In this document: piece by piece, positions 56,177-64,000 of the stretch
Numbering within the stretch: position 1 is the stretch's first letter
Layout: each line of letters opens with the position of its first letter
Origin: Blastocatellia bacterium
GTDB lineage: Bacteria > Acidobacteriota > Blastocatellia > Pyrinomonadales > Pyrinomonadaceae
NCBI GenBank assembly: GCA_003168335.1
Contig: PMSM01000013.1
Span: forward strand, 341,863 to 405,862
Direction: 5' to 3'
DNA length: 64,000 nucleotides
Made by a program: the position numbers and the translations under genes
The notes under the pieces: model-generated
Database searches by the model: none
The model's input: the letters and a program-made list of their open reading frames with translations, nothing else
Told to the model about the DNA's origin: nothing

Positions 56177-57451
56177 ATGAAAGACGAGATCCCTGGCCGT
56201 AGAACCCTGAGAATAGATTCGATCGACCTGCTCCGCGGCATCGTGATGGTGATCATGATGCTGGACCACACGCGTGATTATGTTCACTATGGCGCGCTGA
56301 GTCTAAATCCGCTGGATCTGACACAGACAAACACGCTGCTATTTCTGACTCGTTGGATTACACATTACTGCGCGCCAACCTTTGTGTTTCTCGCAGGAAC
56401 CGGCGCCTACCTGCAGTTCGCGCGCGGCAAGAGCAAGCGCGAGTTGTCCCGCTTCTTGATCAGCCGTGGACTGTGGCTGATTGTTTTGGAGTTCACCGTG
56501 GTGCGCCTGGGCGCCCTCTTTAATGTCGATCCGGGGTTCCTGGGCATGCCCCAGGTTATCTGGGTGATTGGCGTCTCGATGATTGTGCTGGCTGCGCTAG
56601 TTCACCTGCCGTTGAAAGTGACTGCTGGGTTCGGATTGGCAATGATCTTCCTGCACAACCTTCTCGATAAGTATCAAGTCGTAGGCATGCGGCCAGGGAG
56701 CCCAGTGCCGAGCCCAGTGCCGAGTCCAGGTGCCAGGCTTTGGATGGTCTTCCACCAGCCGGGTCTGTTTCCCGTCGCAGGTTCCGGGAGTCCGATTGTC
56801 TTGGTGCTTTATCCGTTGATTCCGTGGATTGGTGTCATGGCCGTGGGCTACGCGATCGGTGCTCTCTATCAAAAAGAGGTTTCGAGTCGGCGGCGATTGT
56901 TATTAATCATCGGCGGACTCGCCACCGCGCTGTTTGTCATCATTCGCGCGGTCGACCGTTATGGCGAACCGTTGAAATGGTCGCGTCAGAAGAACCTGGT
57001 CTTCACCGTTCTTTCGTTTGTGAACACGACGAAGTACCCGCCGTCGCTCCTGTTCCTGCTGATGACTCTGGGTCCAGCCATTCTGGCTCTGGCCTGGTTT
57101 GAGTCGCGCAATCGATCTCCGGGGCCGCGGGAGTCTGGCTCGCCAACCGCATTAGGGAAAGCCCGAAACGTTTTCGTCACTTTCGGCCGCGTGCCACTCT
57201 TCTTTTACCTGTTGCAATGGCCCACAGCTCACACGATTTCGATCGTGCTGCACCTTATGTTCGGCAAGCCATACGGGTGGCTGTTTCAGACGCCGATCGA
57301 TTGGTTCACCGTTCCGCACCCGGGAATCGGCTTCAACCTCGCGGTTGTTTACGCCTGCTGGATCGCGGGAGTAATGTTGCTCTACCCGTTGTGCAAATGG
57401 TTCGCCGGAGTGAAGCAGCGAAGACGTGATTGGTGGCTGTCTTATTTGTAG
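56177..57451 (+). CDS. DUF1624/HGSNAT-like membrane acyltransferase
   Basis: 424 residues. The family start IDLLRGIVMVIMMLDHTRDY gives the conserved Asp-His in the second segment of the acyltransferase family (HGSNAT_cat/DUF1624). About ten helices follow, with WITHYCAPTFVFLAGTGAYL and VPLFFYLLQWPTAHTISI. It probably transfers acyl groups across the membrane to a saccharide. A short in-frame Pro-Ser run at about residue 175 (SPVPSPVPSPGA) is encoded by a tandem CAGTGCCGAGCC repeat, probably a loop insertion. Confidence 0.82.
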   Translation: MKDEIPGRRTLRIDSIDLLRGIVMVIMMLDHTRDYVHYGALSLNPLDLTQTNTLLFLTRWITHYCAPTFVFLAGTGAYLQFARGKSKRELSRFLISRGLWLIVLEFTVVRLGALFNVDPGFLGMPQVIWVIGVSMIVLAALVHLPLKVTAGFGLAMIFLHNLLDKYQVVGMRPGSPVPSPVPSPGARLWMVFHQPGLFPVAGSGSPIVLVLYPLIPWIGVMAVGYAIGALYQKEVSSRRRLLLIIGGLATALFVIIRAVDRYGEPLKWSRQKNLVFTVLSFVNTTKYPPSLLFLLMTLGPAILALAWFESRNRSPGPRESGSPTALGKARNVFVTFGRVPLFFYLLQWPTAHTISIVLHLMFGKPYGWLFQTPIDWFTVPHPGIGFNLAVVYACWIAGVMLLYPLCKWFAGVKQRRRDWWLSYL

Positions 57452-57687
57452 TGTTGATCTGCCGACTGCCGCCGCCAGCCACTTATTCGTACGCCTGCTC
57501 TGTCATGAGGACAGCATGAACTCCTAATACAATGGAAGAGACAATCCGAACGTGGCTCAATCGTTGGCTTCAATGCGTCATTTGGGTGGTAGTGTCACGA
57601 TGGAGATCTGCAAGGAACGGTGCAAAACCTAAATGCGCGACAGCAGGGGATACCTGGGTTTCGATTTTCTACAGGAGAGGTGATGCC

Positions 57688-58532
57688 GTGATTCGGTTTA
57701 AGCTGGTGCTGGTAATTGTTTGGGCGCTTCTCGTTCCACGACTCGGCCTTTGCGCCGGGGCCGCGGATAACGCGGCACCGCTGGTCATTGGTGACACGTT
57801 CACAATTGATTCCAAGGCTCTTGGAGAAACACGCCGCATCAATGTCTATCTGCCGCCCGGCTATAAGGAATCACCCGGACGGCGGGTTCCGGTGCTTTAC
57901 ATGCCTGATGGCGGCATGGCTGAGGATTTCCTGCATGTGGCCGGCCTGGTTCAGATCTCCGTGATCAATGGGACGATGCGGCCATTCTTGCTGGTAGGGA
58001 TCGAGAATACGCAGCGTCGTCGCGATCTGACTGGTCCGACGGAGAACGAGGATGACAAGAAAATCGCTCCACGGGTGGGAGGGTCGTTAGCGTTTCGAAA
58101 GTTCATTCGCGATGAACTCATGCCCGAGATACGAGGGCGCTATCGCACTACCAGTGAAACTGCAATCGTGGGCGAATCGCTAGCCGGTCTGTTTGTGATG
58201 GAGACATTTCTGCTGGAACCCGATTTGTTTGATACCTATATCGCCATTGACCCAGCCTCTGGTGGAACAACGCGAAGCTGGTAAATGGCGCGGCCGGACA
58301 ACTTCGTGCCCGGCCTAAGCTGGAGAAGACTTTGTATTTTGCCAGCAGCGATGAACCAGGAATCGTAGTAAACACAAAACGACTTGCGGAGATACTAAAG
58401 ACGAATGCGCCATCAACAATCCGTTGGCACTACGAGAGCATGCCTGAGGAGAAACATTCTACGATCTATCACCCCGCGGCACTCAGGGCGTTTCGTGATG
58501 TGTTCAAGCCGCTCACTGGCGGAGGTCAGTAG
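57688..58532 (+). pseudogene. alpha/beta hydrolase (Fes/IroE-type esterase), frameshifted
   Basis: The start is GTG 57688 with AGGAGAGG upstream. The first frame covers signal peptide and most of the enzyme (FTIDSKALGETRRINVYLPP, VPVLYMPDGGMAEDFLH, and the nucleophile elbow IVGESLAGLFVMETF). It then ends at 58284 after TYIAIDPASGGTTRSW. The sequence continues in another frame at 58258 as LWWNNAKLVNG and runs to TAG 58532 with PEEKHSTIYHPAALRAF, the usual His-bearing end. The expected join is AIDP-S-LWWNN, so one base is missing in the CCC run at 58251-58253. This is a single-base deletion, either real decay or an assembly error. Function if intact: serine esterase of the Fes/IroE type. Confidence 0.85.
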
Positions 58533-58537
58533 ATCCC

Positions 58538-58702
58538 AAAGCAATCCACATTCTGGACTCGCGGACTTACCTGGACGACGTGGCGACCCGGCTGGGATAC
58601 TCGACTTCGCCGTATACCGATCCGGCTTTGACCACGGGTTATTTGATCAAGCGGATACACATTGAAGAGTTACGGCAACGCATCAGAACCATCGCGGGTT
58701 GA
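58538..58702 (+). pseudogene. detached copy of a C-terminal HIxELR domain
   Basis: 165 bases translate without a start codon as KAIHILDSRTYLDDVATRLG and continue to LIKRIHIEELRQRIRTIAG and TGA. It aligns with the last 55 codons of the gene ending at 62352 (62188-62352), including an identical run of over 40 bases. It is therefore a stray duplicate or the remnant of a deleted gene. It lies right behind the frameshifted esterase, marking this as a decaying stretch. Confidence 0.88.
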
Positions 58703-58755
58703 GAGAACTGAGATGAACAACGCCTGAGAACAAGGGAGCGGCGTCCGAACAAGAC

Positions 58756-61700
58756 ATGAAAACATTAGGAAAACCCAGGGACCAACAACATCGCCGGTAC
58801 TCTGGAAAGATGTTGACCCACCGAACGAGGTGGTTCTTGATCGTTATCGTAGCGGCGATGGTTGTGACCGCCTTCACGGCGACGGCATTGATGAAAGGGC
58901 GTAGTGCCCGCTGGGCGAATATTCCTGGCAATTCCCCGGATCAAGTCAATGACCCCAGCCTAAAAGCGTTCAACGCTCTTTTTATGGACAAGCAGGACGA
59001 GACAGATTCGCGAACTCGCGGTCCCAGGGAACTACGTCTGAAGCAGGCACACCCGTTTGACGGCGATCTTCGGAAACTACCAAAGCGCAAGCCTGTTAGG
59101 AAGTGGCGGCCCGAGCGCGAACCACCTGCTCGCGTTCTTCAGATTCTTCCCGGAGCGAAGCCGCCTGCGGAACCGTCGGCTCAAGCGCAGGTCGCTGTGC
59201 CGGCGCCAGCCGCCCCCGCGCCAACACCTAACATCAGTTTCGACGGGCTCGACTTCGCGAACTGGGGCGCCGGTCATCCTCCAGATGAGAACGGCGACGT
59301 CGGGCCGACCTATTACATTCAAACAGTCAACACATCGATCGGCATCTTCAACAAAAGCACCGGCGTGCGGGTAGCGGCATTCACGTTCGATACATTCATG
59401 AGCCAGGGGAGTTTTGGAAACCTATGTGACACAGAGAACTTTGGCGACCCAGTCGTGCTCTACGACACGTTCGAAGACCGCTGGTTCATCAGCGACTTCG
59501 CCTTCCAACTTGATGGTTCGAGCAACGTCGTTAACCCGCCCGGATCGTTTCAGTGCATCGCGGTCTCAAAGACGGGAGATCCGGTCGCGGGTGGCTGGAA
59601 CTTTTACTCCATCAACACGACCGGAGGCCTGGGCGACTATCCAAAGTTCGGTGTCTGGCCGGACGGCATCTACATGTCGGCCAACATGTTTGACTATGCC
59701 GCCGGCGGGTCTTTCCAGAACGTTCGTGTGTTTGCCCTTAACAAGGCTCAGATGTACGCAGCAGCACCATCGCCTCAGGTCATCTCATTCGATGTGGCGG
59801 ATGCGTCAGAGTTCACCCTACTGCCGAGCAACGCACGACTTCAAACGGGCACACCCCCGCCCGGTAGTCCTAACTACTTCGTTTCGACTTCGGAATTTAT
59901 CAACGCGCAAGATGTCTATAAGTTCCACATCGACTGGAATAGCATTGCTCTTTCCACGTTCACGGGACCATTCAATCCACTCGCCGGCAGCAGTTGGCCA
60001 GACGCATCAGTACCGAACGCGACCACTCCGGGCAATTCCCTGGATGTGCTTGAGCAACGCGCTATGGCCCAAAACCAATACACTAATCTTAGTGGTGTGG
60101 AATCTCTGTGGGCGACCCACACCGTTCGGAGACAGGATGCCTCGGGCTTTGCGGCGCCGCGATGGTATCAAGTGCCGGTGACTGGCGGCACCGTCGGTGC
60201 TAACGACACTCAGTCGGTCACCTGGGATCCCGATGCGGCCAATGTCATTCATAGATATATGCCCAGTTTGGCTGTCGACCGCGCGGGCAACATGGCCATC
60301 GGCTATACCACTTCGAACAGCACAACCAATCCGGGAATCAAGTACGCCGGTAGACTGTCAACTGATCCAGTCAACACCTTCAGCCAGACCGAGCAGACCC
60401 TAATTCAGGGGACTGGAACCCAGACTGGTAGCTGCGGGGGCACCTGCACTCGCTGGGGTGACTACACCGCAATGACGCTGGATCCTAACGGCTGCACGTT
60501 CTGGTACACAAATGAGTATTACGCCGTTAACGGTCTTAATGATCTCACTCGCATCGGATCGTTTAAGTTTGCCGCGTGTACGCTCGTGGGAAGTGGCGGC
60601 ACTGTCTCAGGTACGGTGACGAGAGCCAGCGATAGCTCACCAATTAGCGGCGCGACAGTTGCGCTGGGTGTTCGAACCACGACAACCAACGGTAGCGGTT
60701 TTTATTCGTTCACTGGGATCCCGGCAGGGACATATCCGAGCATTACGGCAAGTGAAGCCGGATTCAACTCCAGCACCGCGACCAGCATCGTGGTGACTGA
60801 TAGCGGGACAACGACCCGGAATTTTGCCCTTACCGCTGCCGCAACCAGCGGCTGCTTTATAGATACCACACAAGCCAACTTCCAAATGGGCGTCACCACA
60901 AATGTTGACCTGACCACGAGCCCCGGCGATGTGATCCTCCTGAACCCGAACATTGACCAGCAAAACACGAACGTTTCCAATAGCGGCTTTGGGTTTTCCT
61001 CCACAAGTTGGGCAGGTCAGACCTTCACTCCCGCTGTTACTGGCCAATTAACCAGAGTAGATATTGAACTGTTCTGTAGTGCGTGTAGTGGCACGAATCC
61101 CAACGTCACAGTCTCGATCAGGGCGACGACCGGGTCGCCTGCTGTGCCGACCGGTTCAGACCTGGCGACGGCGACGATCGCAGGTTTTTCGAACGGTGCC
61201 GGTGTCTATTACACCGCAACCCTCAACAGCCCGCCTACGCTGACTGCAGGAACACGCTATGCAGTGATATTTCGATTGGTCTCAAACCGCGCGACGGGCA
61301 CTCAAGCATACGACGTCAGTACCGCTAACCCATACGCGAACGGCCAACGCGTTACTTCAGCGGACAGTGGCGCTACATGGGCCGCGGATGTAACGAGCGG
61401 CGGCAGGGATCTTGGCTTTAAGACTTACATGAAGACTGGGGTCACACCCCCAGGCGATTTTGTCTCGTCATTGAAGGATGCGAACCCGGCGGTGGGTTCA
61501 ACGCCAACATGGACCACGCTCTCCTGGACCGCGAGCACGCCGGTGAATACGACGCTGGAATTCCAGGCGGCAGCGAGCAATAGCGCGAATGGCCCTTTCA
61601 CGTTTGTCGGACCTAATGGCACAGCGGCGACCTTCTTTACTGTAAGCGGTACTTCGCTAGCTCAATTCAATGGTTTTCGGTATCTCAAGTACAAGGCATA

Positions 61701-62352
61701 TCTAAGTACAACGAATAGCAGTTTGACACCGACCTTGAACGACGTGACGATCTGCTTCAACGATACGTCGCCACTAACAATTAACAGTGTTGCCCCGCCC
61801 GCGGGACGTACTTCAGGCGGGCAACAGATCATATTAGCCGGCGCGTTTGCCAATCTTTCAACGGTGACGCTCGGTGGTTTGTCTGCATCGTGGTTCTATA
61901 CCAACGGCGCCGGCGATACGAGCGCCATTACGGTCACCACGCCAGCGCATTCAGTGGGCGCAGTTCAGATCGATCTGACACCCGCCTCGGGCCCTGTCTA
62001 TTCGAAACCAAATGCGTTCGCTTACTTGCCGACTCTCTTTACCGACGACGTGCTTAGCGTAGGCGTCACAACGGTTAAGGCACAGCACGTCATCGAACTA
62101 AGACAGGCGGTTGACGCGATGCGGGCAGTCGCGGGGCTCGGCGGCGCGCCGTGGACTGATCCAGCGCTGGCGGCTGGTGACACCATAAGAGCGATTCACA
62201 TCTTGGATCTGCGAACATATTTGGATGACGCGGCGACTCGGTTGGGCTATTCGACTTCGCCGTACACCGACCCGTCTTTGACCACGGGTTATTTGATCAA
62301 GCGGATACACATTGAAGAACTACGTCAACGCATCAGGGTTATCGCGGGATAA
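58756..62352 (+). CDS. large exported multidomain surface protein
   Basis: Up to 1198 residues; ATG 58810 is an alternative start closer to the signal/anchor helix (WFLIVIVAAMVVTAFTATAL). After a Pro/Ala linker there is a domain of about 400 residues (NWGAGHPPDENGDVGPTYY, WFISDFAFQL, FRLRTG-type repeats). A CarboxypepD_reg-like unit follows (GGTVSGTVTRASDSSPISGA). Next come a beta-sandwich region with PGDVILLNPN and an IPT/TIG domain (INSVAPPAGRTSGGQQIILA). It ends with HIxELR modules: VIELRQAVDAMRAVAGL, AIHILDLRTYLDDAATRLG and IHIEELRQRIRVIAG. This tail occurs in many secreted acidobacterial proteins and may be a sorting or adhesion module. No catalytic motif was found. Confidence 0.82.
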   Translation: MKTLGKPRDQQHRRYSGKMLTHRTRWFLIVIVAAMVVTAFTATALMKGRSARWANIPGNSPDQVNDPSLKAFNALFMDKQDETDSRTRGPRELRLKQAHPFDGDLRKLPKRKPVRKWRPEREPPARVLQILPGAKPPAEPSAQAQVAVPAPAAPAPTPNISFDGLDFANWGAGHPPDENGDVGPTYYIQTVNTSIGIFNKSTGVRVAAFTFDTFMSQGSFGNLCDTENFGDPVVLYDTFEDRWFISDFAFQLDGSSNVVNPPGSFQCIAVSKTGDPVAGGWNFYSINTTGGLGDYPKFGVWPDGIYMSANMFDYAAGGSFQNVRVFALNKAQMYAAAPSPQVISFDVADASEFTLLPSNARLQTGTPPPGSPNYFVSTSEFINAQDVYKFHIDWNSIALSTFTGPFNPLAGSSWPDASVPNATTPGNSLDVLEQRAMAQNQYTNLSGVESLWATHTVRRQDASGFAAPRWYQVPVTGGTVGANDTQSVTWDPDAANVIHRYMPSLAVDRAGNMAIGYTTSNSTTNPGIKYAGRLSTDPVNTFSQTEQTLIQGTGTQTGSCGGTCTRWGDYTAMTLDPNGCTFWYTNEYYAVNGLNDLTRIGSFKFAACTLVGSGGTVSGTVTRASDSSPISGATVALGVRTTTTNGSGFYSFTGIPAGTYPSITASEAGFNSSTATSIVVTDSGTTTRNFALTAAATSGCFIDTTQANFQMGVTTNVDLTTSPGDVILLNPNIDQQNTNVSNSGFGFSSTSWAGQTFTPAVTGQLTRVDIELFCSACSGTNPNVTVSIRATTGSPAVPTGSDLATATIAGFSNGAGVYYTATLNSPPTLTAGTRYAVIFRLVSNRATGTQAYDVSTANPYANGQRVTSADSGATWAADVTSGGRDLGFKTYMKTGVTPPGDFVSSLKDANPAVGSTPTWTTLSWTASTPVNTTLEFQAAASNSANGPFTFVGPNGTAATFFTVSGTSLAQFNGFRYLKYKAYLSTTNSSLTPTLNDVTICFNDTSPLTINSVAPPAGRTSGGQQIILAGAFANLSTVTLGGLSASWFYTNGAGDTSAITVTTPAHSVGAVQIDLTPASGPVYSKPNAFAYLPTLFTDDVLSVGVTTVKAQHVIELRQAVDAMRAVAGLGGAPWTDPALAAGDTIRAIHILDLRTYLDDAATRLGYSTSPYTDPSLTTGYLIKRIHIEELRQRIRVIAG

Positions 62353-62480
62353 CTCAGGGCATATTCGGCCGACGAAGATGAGTGGCCACACAGATTTTCG
62401 TCTGAAACAGTACCGCCAAGGCTGGCGGGCAGCACGTTACTTAGCGCAACCGGTAACAACATCCTGAAGGAGTCACTACC

Positions 62481-64000
62481 ATGCTTACTCTAAAACAGAT
62501 CGCATTCGCCTCCGGGCTCATCTGCGCGCTGCTCACGACAGCCTTGGCGCAGGGGAGCACCAGTGCAACCGTGCAAACTTCAACTCTGACGATCACGGCG
62601 AGCGCTGCCGGTGACCGAGTGCGCATTACCGCGCCTTCTTCGGTGGTGCAGATGCACGTGGAAGTCTATGCGGCCAGCGGTGAGAAACTCTTCGACCAGG
62701 AGATCAGAGGCGGCAACGTCTTTGACTGGCACTTGCAGGATGGTCAGGCCCAGCGGCTGGCCCCAGGGAACTACGTCTGTGTGGTCACGGCCAAGAGCAT
62801 CTCCGGTAGGCTCACCCAGAAGATTGGCTCGGTGAACGTTGAGAAGAAATCGGTGAGTGTGCAGCCGGCGGAATCGCCCCAGCTATCAGCGGCGCAGGCC
62901 CAATACATTGGGCCCGTGGAAGAGAACTCGTCCTGGACAATCGCCGCGAAGGACGAGTTGCAGACTCCTACGGTGATCGCCAACGACGGCACTGACGGAC
63001 AGATGATTAGAGGACGCGGCGCTTTGACCTTTCGCATCGGCGATTTCTTCTCCGGCAACGACCAGGAGCAGATGCGCCTGACCGAAGCTGGCAATCTCGG
63101 TATTGGAACCTCAGAGCCTAAAGCGAAGCTGGATGTAGTGGGTACGATTCGCGCCGAGCGCTTTCTGATCGTCAAGCCAGCGAAGCCAGGCACCGCCAAC
63201 CAGATGACGTCAGGGGATATGACGCAAGCCATCAACGCCACAGATACCGGGCAATCGCTAATCTCTGGTTCCGGCACACAGAACCGGGTAGCCAAGTGGA
63301 CTGATAACGCAGGCACGCTCGGTGATTCCGGCATCACCGAAACGGCCGCCGGCTTTATCGGCATCGGGACGGCGACCCCGAGCCAAGCCTTAGAGGTTGC
63401 GAACGGGCGCATGATAGCGACGGGGAATCAAACCTTAGCGGCACCCGGAGGCATACTCGAAATTGGCACCACGGTCACGAACAATGACAACGGTGCTTCC
63501 GGCATTAGGATGCGGAATACTTTCAACGGTAATGCCAGCATCCAGCAGGCTCTGGATGTTGCGCCTACCTTCGCGCCGAGTACAAGTATCTCACTGGCTC
63601 GCGGCTTTCTCTCATCAGCCTTTTTTGCTCCTCCATCAGGCGTTACCATTACCGATGCTTACGGAGGGAATGCCGGGATGGTTTACAGTGCCACAACTGG
63701 TGCAGTTACTAACGGTACCGTCTTTGCCATCAGGTCGCCCATTGTGCAGGGTTCGTTGAAGCCCACTACTCAGTATGGTCTGCATATTCTTAATCAGGGG
63801 ATCGCCGGGACCAACACTTCTTATGGCTTGTTTGTCGATGCTCAGTCGGGCTCCACTAACCCCATCAGTGCGATCTTTGCCGGCGGCAATGTGGGCATTG
63901 GGACGTCAAGCCCGGCGGCGAAGCTTGATGTGGCTGGCGACATTAACGTGACAGGGAATGCTGTCATAGCTGGAAACATAGCGGCTAAGTATCAGGACGT
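62481..64000 (+). CDS. tail-fibre/trimeric adhesin-like protein, 3' end outside window
   Basis: 507 codons visible, read by hand because the frame is open at the window end. ATG 62481 has GAAGGAG upstream. The signal peptide is FASGLICALLTTALAQ. A beta-sandwich domain comes first (VRITAPSSVVQMHVEVYAAS, WHLQDGQAQRLAPGNYVCVV). Then come beta-stalk repeats of the type seen in phage tail fibres and trimeric adhesins: NLGIGTSEPKAKLDVVG, FIGIGTATPSQALEVANG and NVGIGTSSPAAKLDVAG. Such proteins often end with a self-cleaving S74 chaperone; the end is not visible. No phage genes surround it, so a cell-surface adhesin is more likely. Confidence 0.82.
   Translation, partial: MLTLKQIAFASGLICALLTTALAQGSTSATVQTSTLTITASAAGDRVRITAPSSVVQMHVEVYAASGEKLFDQEIRGGNVFDWHLQDGQAQRLAPGNYVCVVTAKSISGRLTQKIGSVNVEKKSVSVQPAESPQLSAAQAQYIGPVEENSSWTIAAKDELQTPTVIANDGTDGQMIRGRGALTFRIGDFFSGNDQEQMRLTEAGNLGIGTSEPKAKLDVVGTIRAERFLIVKPAKPGTANQMTSGDMTQAINATDTGQSLISGSGTQNRVAKWTDNAGTLGDSGITETAAGFIGIGTATPSQALEVANGRMIATGNQTLAAPGGILEIGTTVTNNDNGASGIRMRNTFNGNASIQQALDVAPTFAPSTSISLARGFLSSAFFAPPSGVTITDAYGGNAGMVYSATTGAVTNGTVFAIRSPIVQGSLKPTTQYGLHILNQGIAGTNTSYGLFVDAQSGSTNPISAIFAGGNVGIGTSSPAAKLDVAGDINVTGNAVIAGNIAAKYQD

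Noticed and set aside
62771..63412. 213-codon minus-strand frame
   Set aside because: Antisense to the partial tail-fibre-like gene, which continues in frame from 62481 with a signal peptide and family repeats.
62481..64000. prophage structural region
   Set aside because: Only the stalk-repeat protein is present, with a signal peptide; neighbouring genes are not phage-like.

Overview
The window reads as a chromosomal segment of a free-living, GC-rich Gram-negative bacterium, most likely an acidobacterium of the Blastocatellia/Pyrinomonadaceae type. This is inferred from a VWFA-related protein of the acidobacterial kind, many exported proteins with carboxypeptidase-regulatory-like domains, abundant multiheme cytochromes, Nramp-free core genes mixed with accessory genes, and very dense intergenic palindromic repeats. 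No 16S rRNA, tRNA or rRNA gene was seen, so the taxonomy rests on gene style only.

Layout. 0-4.2 kb (minus): an alpha-2-macroglobulin-like protein cut by the window edge, with a DUF1175 (YfaT-like) cysteine peptidase-like gene upstream of it. 4.5-22.7 kb: a redox block. It has a cyclic-nucleotide-binding/4Fe-4S/membrane fusion, an FHA-heptaheme fusion, a tetraheme c3/c7-type cytochrome, two nine-heme secreted cytochromes, a beta-barrel-like protein and a giant heme/LVIVD-propeller protein. Two small secreted proteins, a HbpS/GlcG-like double-domain protein and a REP-associated transposase lie among them. By my count the block encodes 38 CXXCH motifs plus one CX3CH. 23-30 kb: an orphan LysW-like zinc-ribbon protein, a VWA protein, small exported proteins, and a minus-strand operon of histidine kinase, NtrC-type regulator, DsbD-alpha-like lipoprotein, small membrane protein and NTF2-like protein. 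30-40 kb: housekeeping and envelope genes (penicillin-binding transpeptidase, RNase III, signal peptidase I, YihY/BrkB, HTH-TPR regulator, MsbA-type ABC exporter). 40-48.8 kb: small hypotheticals, a SLOG-like protein, a BaiN-family flavoprotein, a cyclophilin, a HELGH protein, a penicillin acylase and a rhodanese. 48.9-57.5 kb: a collagen-like lipoprotein, M28 and M1 peptidases flanking a toxin-antitoxin cluster, an EamA-type half transporter and a DUF1624 acyltransferase. 57.7-64 kb: a frameshifted esterase, a stray copy of a C-terminal domain, a 1198-residue secreted multidomain protein and a partial tail-fibre/adhesin-like protein.

The most unusual features are (i) the signalling-domain/cytochrome fusions within a putative porin-cytochrome electron conduit, and (ii) a set of at least six families of paired palindromic repeats. 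One of these families flanks its probable mobilising RAYT gene exactly. Several repeats supply the TAG stop codon of the upstream gene. Start codons were chosen from Shine-Dalgarno sequences and signal-peptide position where possible. No CRISPR array, prophage core, insertion sequence with DDE transposase, or stable RNA gene was identified.
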